Positions 51,909 through 59,242 of a stretch of 64,000 nucleotides of DNA are shown here, one piece after another. Positions within the stretch are counted from its first letter, which is position 1, and the number at the start of each line of letters is the position of its first letter. The stretch is taken from contig JAFECJ010000013.1 of the NCBI GenBank assembly GCA_018242205.1, positions 44,151 through 108,150 of the forward strand, given 5' to 3'. Under the pieces are notes generated by a model. That model searched no databases, had not been told where the DNA came from, and was given only the letters and a program-made list of their open reading frames with translations. Source of the stretch: Pseudomonadota bacterium (GTDB lineage Bacteria > Pseudomonadota > Alphaproteobacteria > Rhizobiales > Xanthobacteraceae). A program made the translations under genes and the position numbers.

Positions 51909-51922
51909 TTGCGATAAATCAA
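51909..51922 (-). promoter_or_regulatory. FixK/FNR-type box upstream of chaB-hemN
   Basis: TTGC, six bases (GATAAA), TCAA fits the FixK2/FnrL consensus TTG(A/C)-N6-(T/G)CAA. Its centre is about 76 bases upstream of the chaB ATG, so activation from -41.5 would place the transcript start near 51874. hemN genes of related bacteria are known FixK/Fnr targets. Confidence 0.7.
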
Positions 51923-51953
51923 CAGGGGCGGGCTAAGGTTCGGGCCGACCGAC

Positions 51954-51981
51954 AAAAGAACGCCGGGCACAGAGCCCGGCG
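51954..51981 (-). terminator. Terminator of the coiled-coil gene A
   Basis: CGCCGGGC pairs with GCCCGGCG over ACAGA. On the minus strand the stem is followed by TTCTTTT. It lies 30 bases after the stop of the coiled-coil gene. Confidence 0.8.
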
Positions 51982-52010
51982 CTGATGAGGTGGGTCTTGC
52001 TGCGACAGGT

Positions 52011-53441
52011 TCAGGCGGCGTTGGCAGCCTTGATGTCGGCGGGTTCCTCGGCGGCCTGCTGCGCGCGCTGCAGGCTCATGACCTCGCGCATGACGCGGGC
52101 GAAGTCCTTGCGCGCGGTTTCCAGTGCGCCTTCGATCACGGCGCGGTCGAGCTTCTCGCGCTGGAGCGCGGCGCTGAGTTCCTCGATCGCCTGCTCGGCC
52201 AAGAGCTTGTCGTTGGACCGTTCCTTGCTGATCGTTTCGATCTGGCCCTTGAGCGCGGTGATGGCGTCCTCGGCGCGGCCCAGCGCCGCTTCTTTGGCGG
52301 TATAGGCGCGGGTCAGAGCGCCACTGCGCTCGATCAGGGTGGCGCGGAGCTGCTCGGCCTCCTTGAACTCGCTTTCGCGGCGCAGCCGCTCGGCTTCCAG
52401 CTCGGCCAGCCGGCTTTGCAGGCCGTCACGCTCGCTGATCGAGTCGGTGAGGCGGCGGTCGAGATCGCGCAGTTCCTCAGCGCGCTTTTGCAGATGCTCA
52501 CGCGCTTCGACCAGGAGGTTGTCGGTCACCGCGGTGCGGGCCTGCAGCGCCTCGTAGCGCATGCGCTGGCTGGTGAGTTCGTGGCTGTGGCGCTCCTGCG
52601 TTTCGTCCAGCGCTGCGGCGAGGCGGCCGCGCTCGCCGTTGAGCTCGGCGAAATTGCCTTCGACCTGACGCAGCCGGCTTTGCGCCGCGTTCAGCGCCTG
52701 CTCGGTCTCCGATAGCTTGCGCGCCAGACGCGCGGTGTCGCCGCTCATCTTGTCGAGCAGTTCCTGTTGCGTGCGCTTTTCGTCGTCCGCCATCATCAGG
52801 CGCTGGCGCGCCGCGTTGAGGTCGGCCTCCAGCGAGACGACGCGCTTGCCGAGCGTGGTGCCGCGCTCGTCGAGCCGGCGGTTCTCGTCGCGCAATACGG
52901 CGTTCTCGCCGCTTTCATGGGCGAGGCGGCCTTCCAGATCGGCGATCTGGGCGCGCCGCGCGGCGATGTCGATGGCGATTTCCGCTTTGGTCGCCTCGAC
53001 GGTGCGCAGCACGTTCTGCGTCGTCGCCAGCTCCTGGCGCAGCGCGCCGGCGTCCTGCTCTGCGCTATTCAGCTTCTTCTCAAGGTCGGCGACTTCGTTG
53101 CGCAGCTTGCCGTAGGCGGTGCGGGTATTGTTGAGAATGGTCTGAAGGCTGATCTTCTCCGATTTCTCGGCTTCCAGCGCCCGCAACGTCTTGCTGACCG
53201 GATCGACCAGCTTGCCGACCGCGGCCTTGATGGAGTCGAGCTCGCCGATCTTGGCGTTGGCGTCGAGCAGGAGGTTGCGGAGCGCTTCGTTGTCGCCCCC
53301 GATCTGCGAGCCGAGCGCCGAGAACAGTTCCTCGTCCAGCTCAAGCACGGTATCGGGAACTTCAGTAGCGGTTGGCGACGGCTGCGCTACCTGATCGATG
53401 GCGCTCGGCTTGCGGCCAAACAGCCCCCCGAATTTGCTCAT
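52011..53441 (-). CDS. Long coiled-coil protein, paralogue A
   Basis: The 476-residue soluble protein is almost all heptad-type helix from about residue 45 to 455 (many L-E-R-K-Q repeats) with a short N-terminal head, MSKFGGLFGRKPSAI, and an Ala-rich tail. It is clearly related to the gene at 56242: shared GDNEALRNLLLDANAKIGELDSIK, GERGRLAAALDE and LDRAVIEGALETARKD segments occur in the same order. No signal peptide or membrane helix is seen. Such proteins can form filaments or scaffolds; crescentin-like or polar-organising roles are possible but unproven. Confidence 0.85.
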   Translation of the reverse strand: MSKFGGLFGRKPSAIDQVAQPSPTATEVPDTVLELDEELFSALGSQIGGDNEALRNLLLDANAKIGELDSIKAAVGKLVDPVSKTLRALEAEKSEKISLQTILNNTRTAYGKLRNEVADLEKKLNSAEQDAGALRQELATTQNVLRTVEATKAEIAIDIAARRAQIADLEGRLAHESGENAVLRDENRRLDERGTTLGKRVVSLEADLNAARQRLMMADDEKRTQQELLDKMSGDTARLARKLSETEQALNAAQSRLRQVEGNFAELNGERGRLAAALDETQERHSHELTSQRMRYEALQARTAVTDNLLVEAREHLQKRAEELRDLDRRLTDSISERDGLQSRLAELEAERLRRESEFKEAEQLRATLIERSGALTRAYTAKEAALGRAEDAITALKGQIETISKERSNDKLLAEQAIEELSAALQREKLDRAVIEGALETARKDFARVMREVMSLQRAQQAAEEPADIKAANAA

Positions 53442-53763
53442 TCACGTGACCCCTGTGCGCCGATGCGCCCGGCCAAAGCGACGCTAGAATCACTTGTTTA
53501 CTATTCCTAACAGACTGTGAATTTCGAAGGGTAAATGAGAGGTTAACGCCGCCGCGTCCCGGTGCGATTATCTCGATTAATCAGTGATTTAGAACGTAAG
53601 AGAATTTTGACGAACAGACGTCAAAAATGCGGCCGGAGACCTCGCTTGGGGTCATTTTGCCCTGTGAATAAGGCATTGCGCCTGCCATTCTGGCCCTCGA
53701 CTCGCCGACCCGAAGCAGACGACAAGGGACGGCTTTCGCGCTTATTTTTTCCGGGAGACCGCA
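53442..53763. other. 322-base divergent intergenic region
   Basis: It separates coiled-coil gene A from a small exported protein. It is more AT-rich in its first half (53490-53620) with single TTAA motifs at 53543 and 53577 but no full CtrA spacing. No gene is supported. GGGAG near 53754 is the ribosome site of the next gene. Confidence 0.6.
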
Positions 53764-54192
53764 ATGAAACGTATCTTCGCCGTGGCCGCCGCCTTGCTCG
53801 CGGCCGCCACCTTGACCGCGCAAACCGCCCAGGCCGGCAGCCGGCACCATTTCGACAACCGCCTCAAAGTCGTGGCGCTCGGCACCGGCGCGGCGGCGAC
53901 CGCGGGTTATTTCGCCATCAACAAGTGGCACTGGAAGTGGCAGGACGGCATCTTCCCGGGCCAGTGGGGCGCCATCGCCGCCACCACGATCGGCTGCGCC
54001 GCGGTGTCACCGATGATCGGCACCGTCGTCGTGCATCGGCCGCTGACGCAGCGTGAAGGTCACGTCCTGATCGGCTCGTGCATCGTTCCGATCATCGGCG
54101 GTTACCTGGTCAACGCCGCTTACGACGCGCATCCGGAATGGGAACCGCAGCCGGTCCGCGCCAAGCACTGGAAGAAGCGCAAGAAGAAGTAA
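53764..54192 (+). CDS. Small exported protein of unknown function
   Basis: The 142-residue product has a Sec signal peptide (cut near AQAGS), then a Gly/Ala-rich hydrophobic segment (VVALGTGAAATAGYFAI), a WHWKWQDG Trp cluster, another hydrophobic segment (GAIAATTIGCAAVSPMIG), a third (IGSCIVPIIGGYLVNAAY) and a very basic tail HWKKRKKK. The mature protein may therefore span the inner membrane. I recognise no family. GGGAGACCGCA precedes the ATG, and a strong terminator follows. Confidence 0.7.
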   Translation: MKRIFAVAAALLAAATLTAQTAQAGSRHHFDNRLKVVALGTGAAATAGYFAINKWHWKWQDGIFPGQWGAIAATTIGCAAVSPMIGTVVVHRPLTQREGHVLIGSCIVPIIGGYLVNAAYDAHPEWEPQPVRAKHWKKRKKK

Positions 54193-54213
54193 GCTCGCGC
54201 GATCGCGTAATTG

Positions 54214-54245
54214 AAACGCCGGCGCTCGATGAGCGCCGGCGTTTT
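54214..54245. terminator. Bidirectional terminator between exported-protein and methyltransferase genes
   Basis: AAACGCCGGCGCTC pairs with GAGCGCCGGCGTTT over GAT, a 14-base perfect stem whose ends provide A and T tracts. Confidence 0.9.
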
Positions 54246-54261
54246 CATTCGGCGATAGCGC

Positions 54262-55017
54262 TCAATTTTTCCTGGCGATGAACAGGCCTTCGCACAGGCG
54301 GAAGGTGAATTCGTCGCCGATGCCCTTCGGTTCGAGCACCTCGCCGACGGCCGGCGTCACCTCGGTCAGCATGGCGCGCAGCAGGCGCTTCATCGTATCG
54401 TCGTAGCGCTGCGCCCAGCTCTTGAATTCCATTTTCTTGTAGATCTGTTCCTCGTGCGCGAGGACAAAGCCGGCGTCCTGGATGGCGGCGCGCCATTCGT
54501 CCATGGTCCAGGCGCGCAGATGGCTTGGATCGCGAAAGCGCTCGAAGGCGTTAATGTAGTCGCCGACCGTGCCGGGCGGCACGACATTGTCGACGACGGC
54601 GAAGGTGCCGCCGGCCTTCAGAACGCGATGCGCCTCGGTGAGAAATTCCGGAATGGAATCGAAGTGGTGCGGCGCGATGCGGCAGGTGACGAGATCGAAG
54701 CTTCCATCGTCGAACGGCAACTGCTCGGCCTTGGCGTAGGTCGTGCGGATATTGGCGAGGCCGCGCTTGGCGGCTTCGGCCTTCACCATGTCGAGCATTT
54801 CCTGGGTGATGTCGGTGGCCCAGACCCGCGCCACATGCGGCGCGAAGGTGTAGGCGACATGACCGCCGCCGGTCGCGATATCGAGCACACGCCAGTCTTT
54901 CTGCGGTGCGGTGAGCGTGACCAGGCGCTCGAGGCTTTTGCCGAGTGCGTGTGGCGTCGATGTCAGATAATGAGCGGCAGTTTTACCGAACTGTTCCTGG
55001 ACCAGGGTCTTGTTCAT
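54262..55017 (-). CDS. Class I SAM-dependent methyltransferase (UbiE-like)
   Basis: The 251-residue enzyme has the SAM motif VLDIATGGGHVAYTFAP, the acidic VWATDIT, the LPFDDGSFDLVTCRIAPHHF segment of UbiE/Coq5-type and related small-molecule methyltransferases, and VLKAGGTFAVVDNV. It starts MNKTLVQEQFGKTAAHYLTS, which is typical of this group. The substrate is unknown; it lacks the markers of true ubiquinone-pathway UbiE. It stands alone on the minus strand, downstream of a small membrane-protein gene. Confidence 0.88.
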   Translation of the reverse strand: MNKTLVQEQFGKTAAHYLTSTPHALGKSLERLVTLTAPQKDWRVLDIATGGGHVAYTFAPHVARVWATDITQEMLDMVKAEAAKRGLANIRTTYAKAEQLPFDDGSFDLVTCRIAPHHFDSIPEFLTEAHRVLKAGGTFAVVDNVVPPGTVGDYINAFERFRDPSHLRAWTMDEWRAAIQDAGFVLAHEEQIYKKMEFKSWAQRYDDTMKRLLRAMLTEVTPAVGEVLEPKGIGDEFTFRLCEGLFIARKN

Positions 55018-55146
55018 GGCATCACCGGTTGCGTTGGCGTGAGAACGCGGCCTCCATAGCCGGTCGGGGGGACCGGCGATAGCCGACTTTGCCACAGACA
55101 GTTTTTCCAGGAACGGCGGAAAAGGGGCGCCCACGCCGCGCGACGA

Positions 55147-55386
55147 TCAGCGCGGCTCGTTGCCGCGGTCGCCGCCGGCCATGTCGTCGTAGCCGTGCCG
55201 GTCCGAATAGAACGCCAGTGCCATCAGGCCGCCGCCGATCAGCAGCGAAAAGAACACGCCGCCAATGATGGCGAAGTAGCCGTAAACCGGAATGTCGCCG
55301 GCAAATTCCACCCAGGCGCTGCCGGCGAACCACAGTGCCGCGGCCAACACCGCCAGAAGCGGAACGATGACGTACCATTTGCCCAT
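55147..55386 (-). CDS. Small two-helix membrane protein
   Basis: From the ATG at 55386 the product is 79 residues with two hydrophobic helices (WYVIVPLLAVLAAALWFAG and YFAIIGGVFFSLLIGGGLMALAF) joined by a short acidic loop, and a polar, Asp/Gly-rich C-terminus. No family is recognised, though the pattern recurs in alphaproteobacterial genomes. A longer in-frame start at 55470 would add 28 mostly basic residues covering a terminator sequence, so it is rejected. Confidence 0.7.
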   Translation of the reverse strand: MGKWYVIVPLLAVLAAALWFAGSAWVEFAGDIPVYGYFAIIGGVFFSLLIGGGLMALAFYSDRHGYDDMAGGDRGNEPR

Positions 55387-55435
55387 GGCCGTCATATAGG
55401 CGCTCGACCGGGCTTTGTCACACCGCCGAGCAATG

Positions 55436-55471
55436 AAAAAAAGTGATGCCCGGCCGCGGAGGCCGGGCATC
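55436..55471 (-). terminator. Terminator of the PRC-barrel gene
   Basis: GATGCCCGGCC pairs with GGCCGGGCATC over GCGGA, with seven A on the left that read as T on the minus strand. It is positioned 47 bases after the PRC-barrel stop. Confidence 0.9.
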
Positions 55472-55517
55472 GAAGGGGACGGCTTGCTTGGTCGCAGCCG
55501 GCCTTACTTGGCGTGCA

Positions 55518-56081
55518 TTACTTCGCGGTGCCGGTCGGGTGGGTGGTCGGCGACTTCATGCCGCCGGCGCTGCCGCCCATCGGGGTCGCGGAACCGGTGG
55601 TCGAAGACTTCGACGAAGCCGGTTCGTAATAGGCGAACTTCGGCGCGTTCTTCAGCTGATCCTTGGTGTAGCTGACCTTGATCTTGTCGATCGTGGCGGA
55701 GTCGGCCTTTCGGGTCACCGAGATGTTTTCGAAGGGCAGCGCAACATCCTTCTGGCCGACGCCGAGGAAGCCGCCGACGCCGACGACCACAGCGCTGATC
55801 TTGCCGTCGGAGCCGACGATGAGATCGTTGATCTCGCCGATCGAAGCGTTATCCGGCCCGTAGACCGAGGCGCCGATCAGCTTGGAACCGCGCCAGTCGC
55901 TGGACTGCTGGGTCTGCACGAAGTTGGCGGAGCCGGTGGTCGCCGTGGCGGACGACGTATCGGTGTGGTTCATGGTGGCGTTCGGAGCCGCCGACGGAGC
56001 GGGCTTCGTGGTCGACTGCGCAAATGCCGGCGTCGCCAGCGCCGCGGCAAGCGCGGCAGCAATAATCATATGTTTCTTCAT
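55518..56081 (-). CDS. Exported PRC-barrel domain protein
   Basis: The 187-residue product has a Sec signal peptide (cut after AFA) and a Ser/Thr/Ala-rich linker. A PRC-barrel domain follows at about residues 58-130 (DWRGSKLIGASVYGPDNASIGEINDLIVGSDGK, split here for length, then VVVGVGGFLGVGQKDVALPF). A second low-complexity Ser/Thr/Gly tail ends the protein. Periplasmic PRC-barrel proteins of this kind are common in Hyphomicrobiales and often stress-induced; no reaction is known. It lies between the small membrane protein and coiled-coil gene B. Confidence 0.9.
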   Translation of the reverse strand: MKKHMIIAAALAAALATPAFAQSTTKPAPSAAPNATMNHTDTSSATATTGSANFVQTQQSSDWRGSKLIGASVYGPDNASIGEINDLIVGSDGKISAVVVGVGGFLGVGQKDVALPFENISVTRKADSATIDKIKVSYTKDQLKNAPKFAYYEPASSKSSTTGSATPMGGSAGGMKSPTTHPTGTAK

Positions 56082-56156
56082 CAGACATCCTCCTCAGTAT
56101 GGATTGTCGCAACGCAAGACGGGAGCGTGTCGCTGTACGCGCACGCTTGAAAGACA

Positions 56157-56180
56157 AACGCGGGAGCAAGCTCCCGCGTT
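56157..56180 (-). terminator. Hairpin after coiled-coil gene B
   Basis: AACGCGGGAGC and GCTCCCGCGTT form a perfect 11-base palindrome with an AA centre, followed on the minus strand by TGTCTTTC. It lies 62 bases after the stop. Confidence 0.65.
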
Positions 56181-56241
56181 CCATCATTGTTGCGATATCG
56201 GGGTGCGGCGGTTTGTGCCGCCTGCGAGGACGATTCGCCGA

Positions 56242-57744
56242 TCAGACTTTGTCGGACTGTTCCGCCGGTTCGGAACCTTTCGCGCCTTGTGTTTCGCTCT
56301 CGGCTACCGGCGCTTCTTCGACGAGCGGCATGCCGCGACGCAACGTCGAACGCAGCGCGGCGACTTCGCTTTGCAGACGCGAATTGTCCTTGCGCGCCGC
56401 CTCCAGCGCGCCTTCGACGACGGCACGTTCCATGCGTTCGCGCTGCAGCGACGAGTTGAGATCCTCGACGCGCTTTTCGATATTCGTGCGCGAAACCTGA
56501 ACGTCGGCCTCGAGATGGCCGTTGCGCTCGGTGAGCGCCGCGATCTTTTCGTCGGCGCGGGCAAGCGCCGTCTCGCGCGCCTTGAGCGCCTTGGTCAGGG
56601 CGTTGTTACGCTCGGTCAGCGCGATGCGCGTCTGTTCGAGATCCTTGAGCTGGCGCTCGCGCTGCTCGTGCGCGGCCTCCATCTGGGTGAGGCGCTTTTC
56701 GGCGTTGTTGCGCGAGATGGTGGCTTCGACCGATTTGCGATCGAAGGCGCGAACCTCCTCGGTACGGGCGATCAGATTCTGGCGCGCCTCGGCGAGCAGG
56801 CGCTCGGCGGTCGCGGCGCGCGACTGCAGCGCGTCGAGCCGCATGTTGAGGCTGTTGCGCTCGGCCTGGTGCTGCTCCTTGGCCTCGTCGAGCGAGGCGG
56901 AGAGGCGGCCGCGTTCGCCATAGGCCTCGGCAAAGCTGGCTTCGACCTTGCCGAGCTGGGCGCGGGTCGCCGTCAGCGTGTTTTCGCTTTCGGTCAGGCG
57001 GCGGGTGAGGCGGGCTGTTTCATTGAGCGCGGCGTCGATGTTGGATTGCAGCGCGCGCTTCTCGTCCTCGAGCAGCGCCAGCTTTTCGCGGGCGGCGGCG
57101 AGTTCGCCTTCGAGTTCGACGATGCGCTTCTCCGAGGCGTCGAGCTGTTCCTGCGCGGTACGGCGGGCTTCGCCCAGCGCGCGGCGCTGCGCGGTCTCCT
57201 GAGTCAACTGACGCTCGAGCTCGGCGATCTGCGCGCCGCGCGCCGAGACGTTGTCGGAGAGTTCGATACGGACGCTTTCCAGGCCGCGGTTCGATTCACG
57301 CGCGAGTTCGAGATCCTCGCGCAGCTTCTCGGCTTCGGCTTCGAGCGCGGTGGCCTTGCGTTCGACCTGATAGAACTCGGCGCGCAGCGTCTCGTAGGAG
57401 GCGCGCGACTCGTTCAACATGTCGGTCAGGCTGAGCGTCTGCGACTTTTCCTGTTCGAGCGCGCGCAGAGTGGCGTTGAAAGGCGAGACGATCTTTTCGA
57501 ACGCCGATTTGAGTTCGTCGAGTTCGCCGATCTTGCGGCCGGCATCGCTGAGGAGATGGCGCAGGGCTTCGTTTTCCTCGCCGATGCGCGACCCGATATC
57601 GGAATAGCTCTCCGGCGTGATCTGGCGGGCGATGGGCTGGGTCGGCTGGCTGGGCGATGGCTCGGCGGGCAGGGTGCTGCCATACCTGCGATCGGGCTCG
57701 TGCTCGCCGATTTTACGGCCAAACAAGTCCGAGAGTTTCGCCAT
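56242..57744 (-). CDS. Long coiled-coil protein, paralogue B
   Basis: The 500-residue soluble protein parallels the gene at 52011. The head MAKLSDLFGRKIGEH matches MSKFGGLFGRK; EENEALRHLLSDAGRKIGELDELK, GERGRLSASLDE and MERAVVEGALEAARKD are shared at the same relative positions. Between residues 55 and 470 it is continuous heptad-like helix rich in Glu, Arg, Leu and Ala. The tail is acidic (VEEAPVAESE). No membrane segment is present. A possible CtrA-like site with one mismatch (TTAA-N7-TAAA, 57798-57812) lies 54 bases upstream. Structural or scaffold function is inferred from shape only. Confidence 0.85.
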   Translation of the reverse strand: MAKLSDLFGRKIGEHEPDRRYGSTLPAEPSPSQPTQPIARQITPESYSDIGSRIGEENEALRHLLSDAGRKIGELDELKSAFEKIVSPFNATLRALEQEKSQTLSLTDMLNESRASYETLRAEFYQVERKATALEAEAEKLREDLELARESNRGLESVRIELSDNVSARGAQIAELERQLTQETAQRRALGEARRTAQEQLDASEKRIVELEGELAAAREKLALLEDEKRALQSNIDAALNETARLTRRLTESENTLTATRAQLGKVEASFAEAYGERGRLSASLDEAKEQHQAERNSLNMRLDALQSRAATAERLLAEARQNLIARTEEVRAFDRKSVEATISRNNAEKRLTQMEAAHEQRERQLKDLEQTRIALTERNNALTKALKARETALARADEKIAALTERNGHLEADVQVSRTNIEKRVEDLNSSLQRERMERAVVEGALEAARKDNSRLQSEVAALRSTLRRGMPLVEEAPVAESETQGAKGSEPAEQSDKV

Positions 57745-57912
57745 GACAACGCCTCCACCACACGACCGGCGGGCGCCGGCCGTTCACACTTCCGTTCTTA
57801 AGATATTATAAACGATTGGGGATTGGAACATATGCAAGCCCCTTTGGCCGGGCCTTGTGCGCCAGACCGCGATCATGGTTAACGGCGTCAGTACGCTAAA
57901 TACGGGGCTGAA

Positions 57913-58524
57913 ATGGAATTGTCACAAGGCGACGCGGTGGGCGAGGAGGCGCAGGGCGGCGAGCCGGTTCCCACTTATACCTACCGTCCTTCGTTGCTGG
58001 GCGCGGCTTTCAACTTCCGCCTGACGGAGAAAGGGCTCGCCTATCAAGCCGGGCGCCGCTCCGGGGTCGTGCCATTTCGCGACATCCGCCTGGTGCGCCT
58101 GTCGTTCAAGCCGGCGAGCATGCAGTCGAAGCGCTACCTCACCGAAATCTGGGCGGACGGCGCGCCGAAGCTTCAACTCGTGTCCTCGACCTGGAAGAGC
58201 ATGATGGAGCAGCAGCGCCAGGACAAAGACTATGCCGCCTTCCTCGACGCGCTGCATCGCCGGCTCGAGGCGTCCGGCGCCAGGCCGATTTACGAGCGCG
58301 GCAGCGTGCCGCTGCTCTATTGGCCGGGGCTGGTGCTGTTCGCCGCGGTCGCCCTATCGCTGGCGGCGCTGACGGTGCGCGGCCTGCAAGGCAACGCCAT
58401 CGCCGGCGCGGCCTTCGTCGCCGCTTTCCTCGCCTTGTTCCTGTGGCAAGGGGGCAACTTCTTCCGCCTCAACAAACCGGGCGTCTACCGTCCCGATGCG
58501 CTACCCAAGGACCTGGTGCCGTAG
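57913..58524 (+). CDS. Membrane protein with PH-like N-terminal domain
   Basis: The 203-residue protein has a polar N-terminal domain (FRLTEKGLAYQAGRRSGVVPFRDIRLVRLSF), which looks like a bacterial PH-type beta fold, a helical DYAAFLDALHRRLEA, and two C-terminal membrane helices (PLLYWPGLVLFAAVALSLAAL and GNAIAGAAFVAAFLALFLW). The function is unknown. It is divergent from coiled-coil gene B and its stop is 2 bases from that of the next, convergent gene. Confidence 0.75.
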   Translation: MELSQGDAVGEEAQGGEPVPTYTYRPSLLGAAFNFRLTEKGLAYQAGRRSGVVPFRDIRLVRLSFKPASMQSKRYLTEIWADGAPKLQLVSSTWKSMMEQQRQDKDYAAFLDALHRRLEASGARPIYERGSVPLLYWPGLVLFAAVALSLAALTVRGLQGNAIAGAAFVAAFLALFLWQGGNFFRLNKPGVYRPDALPKDLVP

Positions 58525-58526
58525 CG

Positions 58527-59054
58527 CTACCGGGTTCCGATCTCGAGCGTCTTTGGTGTCACGAAGCGCTCGAGCCGGCCCGATTGCGGGTGCACCTTGC
58601 TCCAGTCATCGAACGCGAAATCGATGATGACGAGTCCGGATGTCGGTAGCTTTTCGCGCAGCCTTTCGCGCGCGTCGATGTCGCCGGACGCCACCAGCAT
58701 CAGACTGACGTCCTGGAGCGACGGGTTGTGCCCGACAATCAGCAGCGAATGCGCGCTCGCCGGTGCGCTGAGGATGACGCCGAGGACGTCGTGCGGCGTG
58801 GCAGCGTAGATCTGCTCGGCCGTGGTGGCGCCGGGCGCGCGCTTGAGCGCGCTCGCCATGTATTTCCAGGTCTCCTGCACTCGCTTGGCCGGCGACAGTA
58901 CCACGCGGTCGGGAACGAGGGCGTGGGTTTCCATATAGGCGCCGATCTTGCCGGCATCTTTGCGGCCGCGCTCGACCAGGACACGTGTCCGGTCCTCGTG
59001 GCCGGGGAGGGCCGGTTCGGTTTTGGCGTGGCGCAGGAGCAGAAGACGCCGCAT
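58527..59054 (-). CDS. SixA-like histidine phosphatase
   Basis: The 175-residue phosphohistidine phosphatase starts MRRLLLLRHAKTEP, with the catalytic RHAK (His9) characteristic of SixA rather than the RHG of phosphoglycerate mutases. The second catalytic His is in LLIVGHNPSLQDV. SixA removes phosphate from phosphohistidines, for instance on Hpt domains or the nitrogen phosphotransferase system. A free Hpt protein is encoded 15 kb away, but no link is shown. The gene is convergent with the PH-like membrane protein gene. Confidence 0.9.
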   Translation of the reverse strand: MRRLLLLRHAKTEPALPGHEDRTRVLVERGRKDAGKIGAYMETHALVPDRVVLSPAKRVQETWKYMASALKRAPGATTAEQIYAATPHDVLGVILSAPASAHSLLIVGHNPSLQDVSLMLVASGDIDARERLREKLPTSGLVIIDFAFDDWSKVHPQSGRLERFVTPKTLEIGTR

Positions 59055-59242
59055 AAGCAGTTCCAGCGAATTGGCGGGTTGGGACCGGTTGCCAGGGATT
59101 GACCGGTGAGACCGGTTCGAATCTATGGCAGCTTAGCATCCCGCCGCCACGCGGTAGCCGGCATCCCGGTGCCGGGTCGCGGCATAAAGACCCTGTCCCG
59201 AAGATACTTTCCCGACGATCCTGGCCTCGAGATCCTGTCCTG

